Positions 11,579-21,562 are shown, counted from the first letter of the stretch. The stretch: 64,000 nucleotides of DNA from Symsagittifera roscoffensis (GCF_963678635.1 NC_087070.1:44869467-44933466); one strand, 5' to 3'. Numbers and translations: made by a program. Notes: generated by a model from the letters alone, not told the origin.

Positions 11579-11863
11579 ATGACTAACTTTTATCCAGTAA
11601 ATACAACAGCATTTAATTTAAAACTAAATATAAAAAATAAATCCACAAAAATTATTTGGTATATCACCAATATCCAAAAAGATCAAATCACAATTTTGTC
11701 CAAACACCCACACAAAAATATTCACGAATTAACCATTCTCTCCAGCAGCAATACCCCAGAGATAACTTCCATCTTAAAAAAGCTTAATCAGCCCCATAGC
11801 AATATTGATCTATCTAACAAAAATTCGTATTCATTGAACCCAGCAAACTTCATTGTAACTTAA
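11579..11863 (+). CDS. unknown retroelement protein B, 94 aa (unit 1)
   Basis: ATG-initiated frame of 94 codons, 192 bp after protein A and 94 bp before gag. It aligns with protein A through 'IIWYITN', 'KDQI.IL.KHP', 'HEL' and 'TPEI.SIL', while the N- and C-termini differ. The two genes therefore arose by an old tandem duplication inside the retroelement. The product family is unknown to me. Unit 2 has the same frame with two substitutions in the core (T to I and H to N in the KHP segment). Confidence 0.7.
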   Translation: MTNFYPVNTTAFNLKLNIKNKSTKIIWYITNIQKDQITILSKHPHKNIHELTILSSSNTPEITSILKKLNQPHSNIDLSNKNSYSLNPANFIVT

Positions 11864-11957
11864 ATACAATTATTTCAGTCCGAACAATTGATCAGTACAC
11901 AACACATCCAAAACCCTTTATATATTGTTAACAAAACATTGAGTGAATTAAACAAAG

Positions 11958-13052
11958 ATGGCAAACGTAGTAGCATACCCAGATTTAGCTCTCGAAAAGT
12001 TTACCGGCTTAGATCCGAATGAAGATGCAAGAGATTTTCTTGATATAGTAGAGAAAAAGATAGCATTTTCCCTAGGCACTAGACCAGGAGACGCAGGTGA
12101 CGAACAAGACGCATATGATAACAGACAAAGAGCCTTATTTGGTTCAATATTAAGAGGTCCAGCCGCTCAATGGTATCAGGGATTAGCAGCAAACTTACCT
12201 TGGAATGATATAAGAGATCAATTCATAGATAGATTCACTGATGATAAAGATAAGTATAGGAGACGAATAGAAGCAGAAAACATAAAAAGACAACCTGATG
12301 AATTCATTAAAAGCTACATACATAGATTAAGCGCCGCAGTAGACCGTGGATGGCCTAATCCAACTTTTAATGATGATCAAAGAACAGCAAAGAAAATGGA
12401 ATTCTTTGTACGCGGCTTAAGCCCGCCAGGCTTGAAACAAAAGGCTCATCAATTCCTAATTGAGAATCCACCCGCAACATGGCAACAATTAAAAGATCAT
12501 ATTGCAACAAAAGACTTAAGTTTTGCAGTAAGTAGTGAGTTTACTGGAACAGCCTCAAGTAGTGTTGATAATAAGTTGGAGATAGAAGGAATAAAGGATC
12601 AGCTTAAGGAGTTAACAGGACTAATGAAAGATCATAAAATAAACGCAGCTTATAATCCACATGAGCATAGAAACAAACAAAACAACCCAATGTTTTGCAA
12701 CTGGTGTTGCATGTCAGGCCACACGATAAGCCATTGCTCTAAATATAACGATCAACAGGAGCAAAATTATAACTCGCTTCAATTAAGAGAGAATTCAAAC
12801 AGAAGTCACCATAACTATAGCAAGAGTAGGTCAAGAGTAGACAACAATTTCAATGACATAAACTCTCAGCAAGAGTTCAGGCACTTGTCAAACTTCAATG
12901 AAAGTTCTCAATCGCGTGACAGGTCGAACAGTAAGAAACACTTCAACGAAAATAACGATTATCATTCACCTTACCAGATCCACAACTTTAGTGATGATGA
13001 CATTCCAGGAGACTATACCGATAATGAGTGTGAACTTGTGAATTTAAACTAG
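11958..13052 (+). CDS. Gag polyprotein, 364 aa (unit 1)
   Basis: Starts at the ATG after 'attaaacaaag'. Residues about 15-200 have the layout of retrotransposon Gag capsid domains: 'EKFTGLDPNEDARDFLD', 'RGPAAQWYQGL', 'WNDIRDQFIDRF', then a Lys/Arg-rich helix. Near residue 250 there is a CCHC zinc knuckle, CNWCCMSGHTISHC (C-x2-C-x4-H-x4-C). The tail is Ser/Asn/Arg-rich. Its role is packaging of element RNA into particles. The last sense codons form the slippery heptamer TTTAAAC directly before the TAG, and the protease lies in the -1 frame, so a fraction of ribosomes should make Gag-Pro. Compared with unit 2 it has four extra codons near residue 194. Confidence 0.9.
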   Translation: MANVVAYPDLALEKFTGLDPNEDARDFLDIVEKKIAFSLGTRPGDAGDEQDAYDNRQRALFGSILRGPAAQWYQGLAANLPWNDIRDQFIDRFTDDKDKYRRRIEAENIKRQPDEFIKSYIHRLSAAVDRGWPNPTFNDDQRTAKKMEFFVRGLSPPGLKQKAHQFLIENPPATWQQLKDHIATKDLSFAVSSEFTGTASSSVDNKLEIEGIKDQLKELTGLMKDHKINAAYNPHEHRNKQNNPMFCNWCCMSGHTISHCSKYNDQQEQNYNSLQLRENSNRSHHNYSKSRSRVDNNFNDINSQQEFRHLSNFNESSQSRDRSNSKKHFNENNDYHSPYQIHNFSDDDIPGDYTDNECELVNLN

Positions 13053-13140
13053 ATCAGTCTCCGTCCGAACCAAAAATACAATTATACATTAACTTATACC
13101 AACATCCCGTCGGAGACAAAAATAAAAATAACGGTCTGGA
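13043..13140 (+). promoter_or_regulatory. programmed -1 ribosomal frameshift signal (unit 1)
   Basis: TTTAAAC at 13043-13049 sits in the gag frame as T-TTA-AAC, the canonical X-XXY-YYZ arrangement, immediately before the gag TAG. Seven bases later GTCTCCG (13057-13063) can pair perfectly with CGGAGAC (13111-13117). The next bases, TCCGAACC (13064-13071), can pair with GGTCTGGA (13133-13140) with one mismatch and one G-U. That would give an H-type pseudoknot with an A-rich loop. The -1 frame then runs open into the protease. Confidence 0.85.
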
Positions 13141-13726
13141 AACCCAATTTCTACTAGACACTGGAGCAACATGTTCACTTATTAATTTTGACAGTTATGA
13201 ACAAAATTGTAAAATACAGCCTCTACAGCTGAATAAATCTAGATCAAACACAGTTGCTGTTAATGGAGAAAACCTTAAACTTATAGGTTATACCAATTTT
13301 GACTCAACTTTTGGTACAAACACTGATAATCCGGTAAAAATCAAAGCATGGATTTCAGCTGAGAACGGATGCGATCTAAATATATTAGGAATGGATTTCA
13401 TTTCTCACAACATTAAATCAATAAACTTTCCAAATTTAAACTTAGAATTAAAAAAATACCCAGATATAACAGTTCCTATCAGTATTATAAGAAGCAAAAT
13501 TTATCCATATCTAAGCTTTTATCAAAATGTATTTCTTGATAAAAATATAACTATTGCACCAAAATCATCCCGCGTAATTTCATTTTCTCCAGCAGGCATA
13601 GTTTTCACTTATTGTAGGAATGAAATTAAGTCAATGCCTATCGTACTAAAAAATTCCAGGGAATCAAAAGTAGACATAAACAAAGGTGTAATAGATCAAA
13701 CATTTGAAAACATAGAAATAAAATAA
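13049..13726 (+). CDS. aspartic protease, -1 frame extension of gag (unit 1)
   Basis: Open from the slippery site to the TAA at 13726, with no ATG near its beginning, as expected for a frameshift product. The catalytic motif is FLLDTGATCSLI and the conserved second half is 'LNILGMDFI', both typical of retropepsins, which dimerise and cleave Gag. After about 110 residues a Lys/Ile-rich tail follows and the frame stops. No reverse transcriptase follows in any frame. Compared with unit 2, 63 bases (21 codons) are missing near 13605, with the frame preserved, so the tail here is an internally deleted version. Confidence 0.85.
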   Translation, partial: LDQSPSEPKIQLYINLYQHPVGDKNKNNGLETQFLLDTGATCSLINFDSYEQNCKIQPLQLNKSRSNTVAVNGENLKLIGYTNFDSTFGTNTDNPVKIKAWISAENGCDLNILGMDFISHNIKSINFPNLNLELKKYPDITVPISIIRSKIYPYLSFYQNVFLDKNITIAPKSSRVISFSPAGIVFTYCRNEIKSMPIVLKNSRESKVDINKGVIDQTFENIEIK

Positions 13727-15313
13727 ACCCATTTCTTCCCTTTAAAATAATTATAAATATGAAGTTTCCATTAAAACTTTTATAACGCTTTAAGTTTGTG
13801 AAGTTTACCTAACATTTTGTATACTGAGCAGTAAATTTAATTTAATCCTACTAAAAAACAAGATTACGAGTTTTGTCCTACAAATATACTACAATGAAAA
13901 GCGGTTCTGTATGACACCAAAAGGATATGCCAAAATGCATGAACACGGATTTAATTCTTAATTGAGATTGAAAACAGTCAAGTACGCTAACAATTTTGGA
14001 CCATCCTCAAAATCAAATAAAAATAGAGGGATCGGAATCCAATGGCTCAGACAGTTTTTCGACTTCAACATATTTGCAAAAAAAAAATTGCAAAAGGCCA
14101 GGAGTTTAAAATATTACAGTTTTACGAGTCTATAATAATTTCATTTTCAGGCGGTTTTATTAGCTGAAAAATCAGTATTACACTTCAGGGAATGTCAAAT
14201 TACCCTACGTACAATAACGAGAATTAATAGAGTGAAACCTTTGATGAAAGAACTAGCCAATGCAAAATTGTAACAAACTCATTCTGCGGAGTTAAATTGC
14301 ACCATCGGATTCCTCTTAGGGCCCAAGAAGGGACCGATGACATTATTTTTATCTTTGTAGTTTTCAAGTTACAAAATGCAAACTAGAAGAAATTCATCAA
14401 AAAGGGAAATATCACCTCCTTTCTTCTCAACACATTGAGTAAAATTTTCACCAATATTCTTTATCATAAAATGGGCGAACAATGTTTTTCGACCCGACCC
14501 GCCGCAGATTTATGCCAGCATTTGTTGGTGGCTTCATGTAGCCTTTTTAAAATTATGGTACCATATTCTTTCAACAACGCAAATGCTTGTTGGTGGCTGT
14601 TTGCAGCCCTTGAGACTCTTATGATTCGCTCCTCACAATTTGGCCAAAATATCAATTCGGTAGTTCAAAATCCACAACATGCAAGCATTTAAACCCTTAA
14701 AAACAACAAATTTTCAAAAGCAACACTTTGAAAATTGGACCGCATCATCCTTAAGATTGTTTACGTTAAATTTTTGCATCATAAAGTTCAGGATGACTTT
14801 CTGTACTAAAGATGTGAACATGGATTGATGCAGAGGGTTAAAACCAAAGAGGAACTAATAAACTTATCTTTTTGAACATTATACTGTTTGCAAATTGTCT
14901 GTTTAATTTTCCTTTTCTACGATATTTCATTTTGATTTGATGCTAATTCAAATCTTTTCTATTTTCTATCAAAAAATGTAACAAAAATTGCTGGTTATGA
15001 CAACCAGGTGGACATACATTTAAGATTAGGGGTTAATTAATGCCCAAATTTCCATTTTTTGCTTTAAATACATAAATTTAATATCTGAGCTTAACTCAGT
15101 GTTGTAAAGTGCTTTATTCCTGTGGTTAATAAACACCATGATCGTTTTTCTTCATTTGTTTTCCGTGGTGGGTTTGTGTGAAACCACAAGATTATATTTT
15201 CCACCTTTTATATATAAAAAATTTTACACTTTGTCCTTAATTGTTCAAACATTTGATAATTAGCCTTAATATCCGAATGTAATTCGGGATTTTGAATATT
15301 TGGTCATTTTATA
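13727..15313 (+). other. non-coding internal region where pol would be expected (unit 1)
   Basis: About 1.6 kb with only short frames. No reverse transcriptase, RNase H or integrase motif is visible on either strand. Frames on both strands at 14435-14692 overlap a pair of imperfect direct repeats around 'TTGTTGGTGGCT' (near 14522 and 14587), and I do not trust them as genes. An unusual 'AACTCAGTGTTGTAAAGTGC' lies near 15094. Unit 2 has the equivalent at 22300-23885. Confidence 0.6.
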
Positions 15314-15817
15314 TTGATGTTTAGCAAAATGGAATATGACCCAATTTTAAACTGGAACTGCAGAAATGCAGACCCAGCACCAGAGGAGTTTAAAAGAAAG
15401 CTGCCTCGCAGGAAGAAACAACGAAAACCTGTAGCAGTACAATCTTTGTCAATGGACGATGGGTTAAATAAGAATCCTCGCAGCTTTCCCAGTTTAACCC
15501 AAAGATTGGAGCTGCAGAAGTGCAGAGAAACCAAATTGGATACGGAAAACCCAAAATATATAACGAGTTTAAAGTACTCAATAAAAGAAAATTATAACAG
15601 ATGGAAACTGCCATCGTTCATTGAAGTCGTCAACTCAACGACAATGGAAAAGGCGATGATGCCTATCGATTTCATAACCCAGCAAGAAGTGGTTATAAAG
15701 AACGAAACCAACTTCTGGAAATTAAAGAAGAGGGAGGAAAACGGCTACATCCTCAAGGCAGGAGGCACGCAAGTCACCATCCCGTTCGAGGGAATAACTG
15801 TTTTCCGAACCATGTAA
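15314..15817 (+). CDS. unknown 3' ORF of the retroelement, 167 aa (unit 1)
   Basis: Positioned where env or accessory genes sit, between the non-coding region and the purine tract. The first ATGs are near 15317 and 15329. Residues about 25-42 contain a strongly basic cluster, 'KRKLPRRKKQRKP', resembling a nuclear-localisation or RNA-binding arginine-rich motif. The C-terminal half ('NETNFWKLKKREENGYILKAG') alternates hydrophobic and polar residues as in beta strands. No signal peptide or membrane segment exists, so it is not an envelope glycoprotein. Base composition is clearly richer in GC than the flanks, which supports coding. I do not recognise the family. Unit 2 has it at 23886-24389 with two substitutions. 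Confidence 0.65.
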   Translation: MMFSKMEYDPILNWNCRNADPAPEEFKRKLPRRKKQRKPVAVQSLSMDDGLNKNPRSFPSLTQRLELQKCRETKLDTENPKYITSLKYSIKENYNRWKLPSFIEVVNSTTMEKAMMPIDFITQQEVVIKNETNFWKLKKREENGYILKAGGTQVTIPFEGITVFRTM

Positions 15818-16002
15818 AAAACAGACAGGAAGAACAGGACGACATTCAACAACTTACGGACGGAATGAGCAGACTACGAATCAAAAACAAAATTAAAAAG
15901 AAGAAAATCGTGAAGTTGCAACAAAAACTTGAGGCTTCACAGAGGAAGATAGCGATCCTCAGATCATACAACGTGGAGCTAGAAGACGGAAGGAAGCTCT
16001 AG
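15625..16002 (+). CDS. overlapping -1-frame ORF with basic coiled coil, 125 codons (unit 1)
   Basis: This frame is open from just after a TGA at 15622 to the TAG at 16000-16002. It overlaps the 167-codon ORF for about 190 bases and continues 185 bases beyond it. The non-overlapping part is convincing: 'EEQDDIQQLTDGMSRLRIK', a Lys run, then 'VKLQQKLEASQRKIAILRS', a heptad-like amphipathic helix. An ATG occurs only late, so expression would need frameshifting, splicing or non-AUG initiation. I found no clear slippery heptamer in the overlap. The product is unknown. Unit 2 has the same frame ending near 24574. Confidence 0.5.
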   Translation, partial: SRQLNDNGKGDDAYRFHNPARSGYKERNQLLEIKEEGGKRLHPQGRRHASHHPVRGNNCFPNHVKNRQEEQDDIQQLTDGMSRLRIKNKIKKKKIVKLQQKLEASQRKIAILRSYNVELEDGRKL

Positions 16003-16133
16003 ATAAAACCTAACTTATCTTTATAACTTTTTCGTTTGATGTTCTTTTTAAATTTTATAACTATAGTATTTAACCATTAAAGTGTTTAAATTTTCACCAT
16101 GGTAACTGTAAGAATCGAACAGCTTAATTTTCT

Positions 16134-16147
16134 AAAAAAGGGGTGAG
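16134..16147 (+). promoter_or_regulatory. polypurine tract, unit 1
   Basis: AAAAAAGGGG followed by TGAG ends one base before LTR 2. This is the usual place for the RNase H-resistant primer of plus-strand synthesis. Its presence shows that the element keeps all cis signals for reverse transcription while lacking the enzyme. Unit 2 has it at 24706-24720. Confidence 0.7.
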
Positions 16148-16148
16148 T

Positions 16149-17301
16149 TGTAGTATTGAGAAATACTACACAGACAAAAGACCATTGTCTTAATTGTTTA
16201 TTTAACGACCCAATTCTAAATTGGAGCGTGCCAATTAAATTAAAGCCTCTTTTCACTAAATCAGATATTGACTGATTTACTCTTATTAGGACTATAAAAT
16301 CTTGTTTTGAAAATCCACTCCTTTTTAAATACTTGTCCAATTTTTCTCATTTTTTCGTGCTCAATATTTTAAAAGGGCGGCGATTATTTTTACGTCCCTT
16401 TTAACTTAACTTGAAACAAACTGGATAAACATTTCTCAGTCTTGCCGGCTGCACTGAAATTCTCCTTGCTTTGATTAAGCAGAGATGCACCTGCAATATG
16501 ATGCATCAGAGAGAGTAATATGAATTTTTAATCAGACAAACTGAAGGCTGCGGTTTTTATCAAAGTGGACTAATAAGTTGAAGATATTTGATTTGAAAAA
16601 ATCAAACAAAAACTAGTTGAAAATTCCCTTATTAAAAAGGGAGAACAAAGGAGCAGGTGAAACCTGAATAATTAAAGATTGAATCAGCCGCCGGTTTATG
16701 CTTACGAGCAAAAGGACTGGCCTGAAAATTTCAGTGTTTCATTTTGCTCAGTCAGCAGCAAGTCATTTCTCTTCAGTCAGTTCTTTTAAAAATAAATAAT
16801 TTTTCTTTTCTGCCCTAACACTAAAATTAATCTAGCCCTTTTCATTTATAAAAAGAGAATAAATTCTCAGTTTAAGTTTGATTTGAAAAATTATAAATCG
16901 AGATACTCGAGATACGCACCCCCGAGGAAGTCTGGACTACAAGTACCCAAAGGACTACGGCAAGACGATTCAGACGACCCAACCAGAAATGCTGAAGTGG
17001 ACAAAATCAAGGGCAACCATACATACTAATCAGCCACCGACCTTAGTAAGAAGATAAAATATTGATGAACAAAATAAGATTAGCTCAACCTCCCCTCATA
17101 GGTATATTTCTTTAAGCTGTTCGATTCATTTATATAATCTAATAACCCAGTGCTTTGTATCTAACCAACTAATTAATTCATACCTTTTCTAACTATTGTT
17201 TCTACTCTACTTTTTGTCAAGACAATTTGACGATTTAAGGTGAGACTTATAACTTAGGATAAAATTACTAAGCATTCAACCAGCAATGACCGCTTAGTAA
17301 A
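16149..17301 (+). repeat. LTR 2, shared by both units
   Basis: This is both the 3' LTR of unit 1 and the 5' LTR of unit 2. It has the same terminal hairpins as LTR 1. It shares with LTR 3 several variants absent from LTR 1, for example 'AAAGGGCGG' and 'AACTAGTTG', and has private ones ('ATTTCTCAG', 'GATACGCACC'). Confidence 0.88.
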
Positions 17302-19632
17302 ACTGGTGCGACCGCAGCAGAGAACTACTCCTTAAGAAATTCTTTTTCCAACAAACTAGAAACAGCTTTTAAAATTCAAAAAATATATTATTATTAGGAT
17401 CTGTGAGTATTTGTCAGATTAGTTTTCAACCTCAAAAAGCCAGAGACAATGGGTATCTTTCGATAGAAACACAATTTCATTGTCTTCTACTTGACAGATA
17501 TTCCTGGCAGGGTTCTTGCGAAATGCATCCCCTGCGCTAGCAGTCGCCCACGATATCCCTCCATCTCGAGGTCTATTAGACGGCTTTCTAACTGACATTA
17601 GCTCATGAACTTAACTATTATCTATTATTATAATAATATATAAAATTTCTGAAAGAATCGTTCTCTGCCTAAGTCCGCTAGTAATATGTACCCGTTTTGT
17701 CCAGTAATCCACTAAACTTTTGCCGAAACTTCAGTTTGAAGTTATCATCACTAAAATTAACGAAATTCTGTATTAAACTAAAGTGCTCAAAAAAGTTATT
17801 AAATATCTTCAATTATTTTTTCGAGGGAGTTAAGTGGTCATATGTGCGATCTAAGAGTACCCTAAATTGTATGATAAATTGAATTCTTCATCACATTATC
17901 TCAAACCATCCACGCTTGTTGCTATTTATTCTAATCCTTCATCAATTCTCGAGGCTTATCCTCAACTTTTCTTAAATTCATCTTAATTCTATCCACCTTA
18001 ACGTAACTTAAACCTAAATCATCCATCAGTAAAGCTACCAATTACTGAAACGAAGGAAGAAAGTAACAAAAACCAAAAAGGAAGGAACGGATTTGAGTGT
18101 TTTTTGATAAATCATTAGTTTTTTTTGACACATTTTAAATATACACCTAATAAATAATAAGATTACACACTAAAACCAATCTTAATTATTAACCACATAA
18201 CACCAAACACCAAGTCTTAGTTTCAGCACGAAATAATTAGGATTCACAACAAAAACTAAGTCTAAAACACTGACACATCCACTTTATATTGTTAAACTAA
18301 GTTTCATATGATAGCATAAGCACTAAAAAATTGATTTTTACCAGCCAAAATTTTTGGTTTCAGACTAGGTTTCAGTTATAGGGTCAAACGTTTCATTTAA
18401 AATAAGTATAGTTTCCGGTCAAATCTTTAAGTTTCTGTAAACGGATTCGGGTAAAACAGCAAAAATTGAACTAGTCAAACCAAAATTTGGATACCATAAG
18501 TCAAAAACCTGGTCTTAAATGGTACGTTTTTGTTAATTTCAGGTTTCAGAACACAAAAATTGAGTTTTTGGTCTCAAAATTGAGCTCAGAACGCCGAATT
18601 TTGACTTTCTAGAGAAAACTAACGGTGTTAAAACCCACCAAACCAATTTTAGAATTTAGTTCCTAAGGCTGAAACGTACGTGTCAGAATTGGTGTTTTTG
18701 GTTTCAGACCCAAAAATCTTGCTTCCCAAGTGAAATTTTTGTGAAATATTGAAAGATAATAGGAATCCTTAATGCACTAACAAATTTTTAAACTCAAAAA
18801 ACTTCTAGAAGGTGTTAGTTTGAGCCCTCAAACTTATAGTTTCAGAAAACTAAAATCGTCGTTTTAGGCTAAAATTTTCATCTTTTTGGCAATTTTATTG
18901 CTGGAATAGAAATATATTAGAGAGACAAATCTAAAAACTCTAAAACCAAGTGATCAAACCATAGTTTCAGTTCTAGAAATCATAGTTTCAGCCCCAAAAA
19001 CTTAGGTTTCCGCAAACAAATTTTTGATTTTGAAGTTACAAACCTGTTCAAAATTCTAATTTACACTAGACCAGCTATCAAAAACCAACTTTTTATTTTC
19101 ATGCACCGAGTTTGAGAGAGCTTAAGAGTTTTAGGTTTGAGTTTTCAAAAACTAAGTTTAAGATATCAAAAGATTCGGTTTTCTCGAATTTTTTTGCAAG
19201 ATAAAGCGAAAACCAGATATAATAAAGCGTATAGAAAATTTTAAGATTAAAACAAACTCAACTTCAGCTACCATAGTTTCAGGTTTCAGATTATCGTTTC
19301 AGTCAAAAAATTTAACAAAAAAATAAAGTTTTGAACCAATAATAACCATTAAAGGCATATAGTTATATTGTTAACCATACCATAGCATCAATAAAACTTC
19401 ACTTGAACAAAGTTTCAGGTTTCAGTTAAGGTTTCAGCGAATAAAAAACTTGAAAAACTTAGAAAAAATTTTAAAAATTTTTTTCAAAGAAATTTTTTAA
19501 ATTTCCTTATCTTATTATTAATAACCTTTGTTAATATTCAATAATTCCTAAGAGGTTTTCATTACTCTAAAACATACTAATCAAATAGTACAACTTAGCT
19601 CAAGAAAAAGAAAACAAACATCGTAAAAATTA
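17302..19632 (+). other. primer-binding site and leader of unit 2
   Basis: TGGTGCGACCGCAG at 17304-17317 is followed by the same 2.3 kb leader as unit 1, including the TTTCAG-rich tract (about 18220-19440). Small indels distinguish it, for example an AT-rich insertion near 19460. No gene is seen. Confidence 0.6.
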
Positions 19633-19908
19633 ATGTCAACACATTTTAAAATTGACGTCAGTACAATAAGTTTAAAACTCAAATTAGGAAATAAAGTCTC
19701 TAACATCATATGGTATATCACTAACACAGAAAAAGATCATATTAGTATACTAGCAAAACACCCTTACGACGATAAACACGAATTATACGTTTTTTTTCGA
19801 CGATACACTCCAGAACTTGACACAATTCTTCAGCAAATAAAAATACCAAATAATATAATTTATATACCGCAAGAACGATTAATTGCTTCACTCCCGATTG
19901 CTTTTTGA
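19633..19908 (+). CDS. unknown retroelement protein A, 91 aa (unit 2)
   Basis: Identical in amino-acid sequence to the copy at 11111-11386. It is an unknown small protein sharing the 'IIWYITN' core with its downstream paralogue. No known domain is recognised. Confidence 0.7.
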   Translation: MSTHFKIDVSTISLKLKLGNKVSNIIWYITNTEKDHISILAKHPYDDKHELYVFFRRYTPELDTILQQIKIPNNIIYIPQERLIASLPIAF

Positions 19909-20100
19909 TATCATAATATACCTAAGCACAAAACTACTTGCATTTTAATCAAATTTTAAAAAAAAACACAAATTTTTCCTTAACAAAAATTAAAAACATA
20001 ACAAGTTCATTCCAAATTGATTAGAAAAATTCAAATATTCTTTATATTGTTTATCATTCCCTAAATAAATATTTATGTCCCTAAAATAATGTAAAATGCT

Positions 20101-20385
20101 ATGACTAACTTTTATCCAGTAAATACAACAGCATTTAATTTAAAACTAAATATAAAAAATAAATCCACAAAAATTATTTGGTATATCACCAATATCCAAA
20201 AAGATCAAATCATAATTTTGTCCAAAAACCCACACAAAAATATTCACGAATTAACCATTCTCTCCAGCAGCAATACCCCAGAGATAACTTCCATCTTAAA
20301 AAAGCTTAATCAGCCCCATAGCAATATTGATCTATCTAACAAAAATTCGTATTCATTGAACCCAGCAAACTTCATTGTAACTTAA
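20101..20385 (+). CDS. unknown retroelement protein B, 94 aa (unit 2)
   Basis: Same frame as 11579-11863, with two amino-acid changes in the conserved core: 'DQIIILSKNP' here against 'DQITILSKHP' in unit 1. The His of KHP is shared by protein A and by unit-1 protein B, so the Asn here is probably a recent change. The function is unknown. Confidence 0.7.
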   Translation: MTNFYPVNTTAFNLKLNIKNKSTKIIWYITNIQKDQIIILSKNPHKNIHELTILSSSNTPEITSILKKLNQPHSNIDLSNKNSYSLNPANFIVT

Positions 20386-20479
20386 ATACAATTATTTCAG
20401 TCCGAACAATTGATCAGTACACAACACATCCAAAACCCTTTATATATTGTTAACAAAACATTGAGTGAATTAAACAAAG

Positions 20480-21562
20480 ATGGCAAACGTAGTAGCATAC
20501 CCAGATTTAGCTCTCGAAAAGTTTACCGGCTTAGATCCGAATGAAGATGCAAGAGATTTTCTTGATATAGTAGAGAAAAAGATAGCATTTTCCCTAGGCA
20601 CTAGACCAGGAGACGCAGGTGACGAACAAGACGCATATGATAACAGACAAAGAGCCTTATTTGGTTCAATATTAAGAGGTCCAGCCGCTCAATGGTATCA
20701 GGGATTAGCAGCAAACTTACCTTGGAATGATATAAGAGATCAATTCATAGATAGATTCACTGATGATAAAGATAAGTATAGGAGACGAATAGAAGCAGAA
20801 AACATAAAAAGACAACCTGATGAATTCATTAAAAGCTACATACATAGATTAAGCACTGCAGTAGACCGTGGATGGCCTAATCCAACTTTTAATGATGATC
20901 AAAGAACAGCAAAGAAAATGGAATTCTTTGTACGCGGCTTAAGCCCGCCAGGCTTGAAACAAAAGGCTCATCAATTCCTAATTGAGAATCCACCCGCAAC
21001 ATGGCAACAATTAAAAGATCATATTGCAACAAAAGACTTAAGTAGTGATTTTACTGGAACAGCCTCAAGTAGTGTTGATAATAAGTTGGAGATAGAAGGA
21101 ATAAAGGATCAGCTTAAGGAGTTAACAGGACTAATGAAAGATCATAAAATAAACGCAGCTTATAATCCACATGAGCATAGAAACAAACAAAACAACCCAA
21201 TGTTTTGCAACTGGTGTTGCATGTCAGGCCACACGATAAGCCATTGCTCTAAATATAACGATCAACAGGAGCAAAATTATAACTCGCTTCAATTAAGAGA
21301 GAATTCAAACAGAAGTCACCATAACTATAGCAAGAGTAGGTCAAGAGTAGACAACAATTTCAATGACATAAACTCTCAGCAAGAGTTCAGGCACTTGTCA
21401 AACTTCAATGAAAGTTCTCAATCGCGTGACAGGTCGAACAGTAAGAAACACTTCAACGAAAATAACGATTATCATTCACCTTACCAGATCCACAACTTTA
21501 GTGATGATGACATTCCAGGAGACTATACCGATAATGAGTGTGAACTTGTGAATTTAAACTAG
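20480..21562 (+). CDS. Gag polyprotein, 360 aa (unit 2)
   Basis: Same protein as at 11958 with four fewer codons after 'TKDLSS' and one A-to-T change near residue 125. Capsid-like region, CCHC knuckle and Ser/Asn-rich tail are all intact. It ends with T-TTA-AAC-TAG, as in unit 1. Confidence 0.9.
   Translation: MANVVAYPDLALEKFTGLDPNEDARDFLDIVEKKIAFSLGTRPGDAGDEQDAYDNRQRALFGSILRGPAAQWYQGLAANLPWNDIRDQFIDRFTDDKDKYRRRIEAENIKRQPDEFIKSYIHRLSTAVDRGWPNPTFNDDQRTAKKMEFFVRGLSPPGLKQKAHQFLIENPPATWQQLKDHIATKDLSSDFTGTASSSVDNKLEIEGIKDQLKELTGLMKDHKINAAYNPHEHRNKQNNPMFCNWCCMSGHTISHCSKYNDQQEQNYNSLQLRENSNRSHHNYSKSRSRVDNNFNDINSQQEFRHLSNFNESSQSRDRSNSKKHFNENNDYHSPYQIHNFSDDDIPGDYTDNECELVNLN

Noticed and set aside
14435-14692. 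Frames on both strands inside the retroelement's non-coding region, conserved in both units
   Set aside because: The two units are too similar for conservation to mean anything, there is no motif, and openness on both strands is explained by a short imperfect repeat.
15314-15817. Envelope gene in the 3' ORF position
   Set aside because: No signal peptide, membrane anchor or paired cysteines; the protein is basic and soluble-looking.
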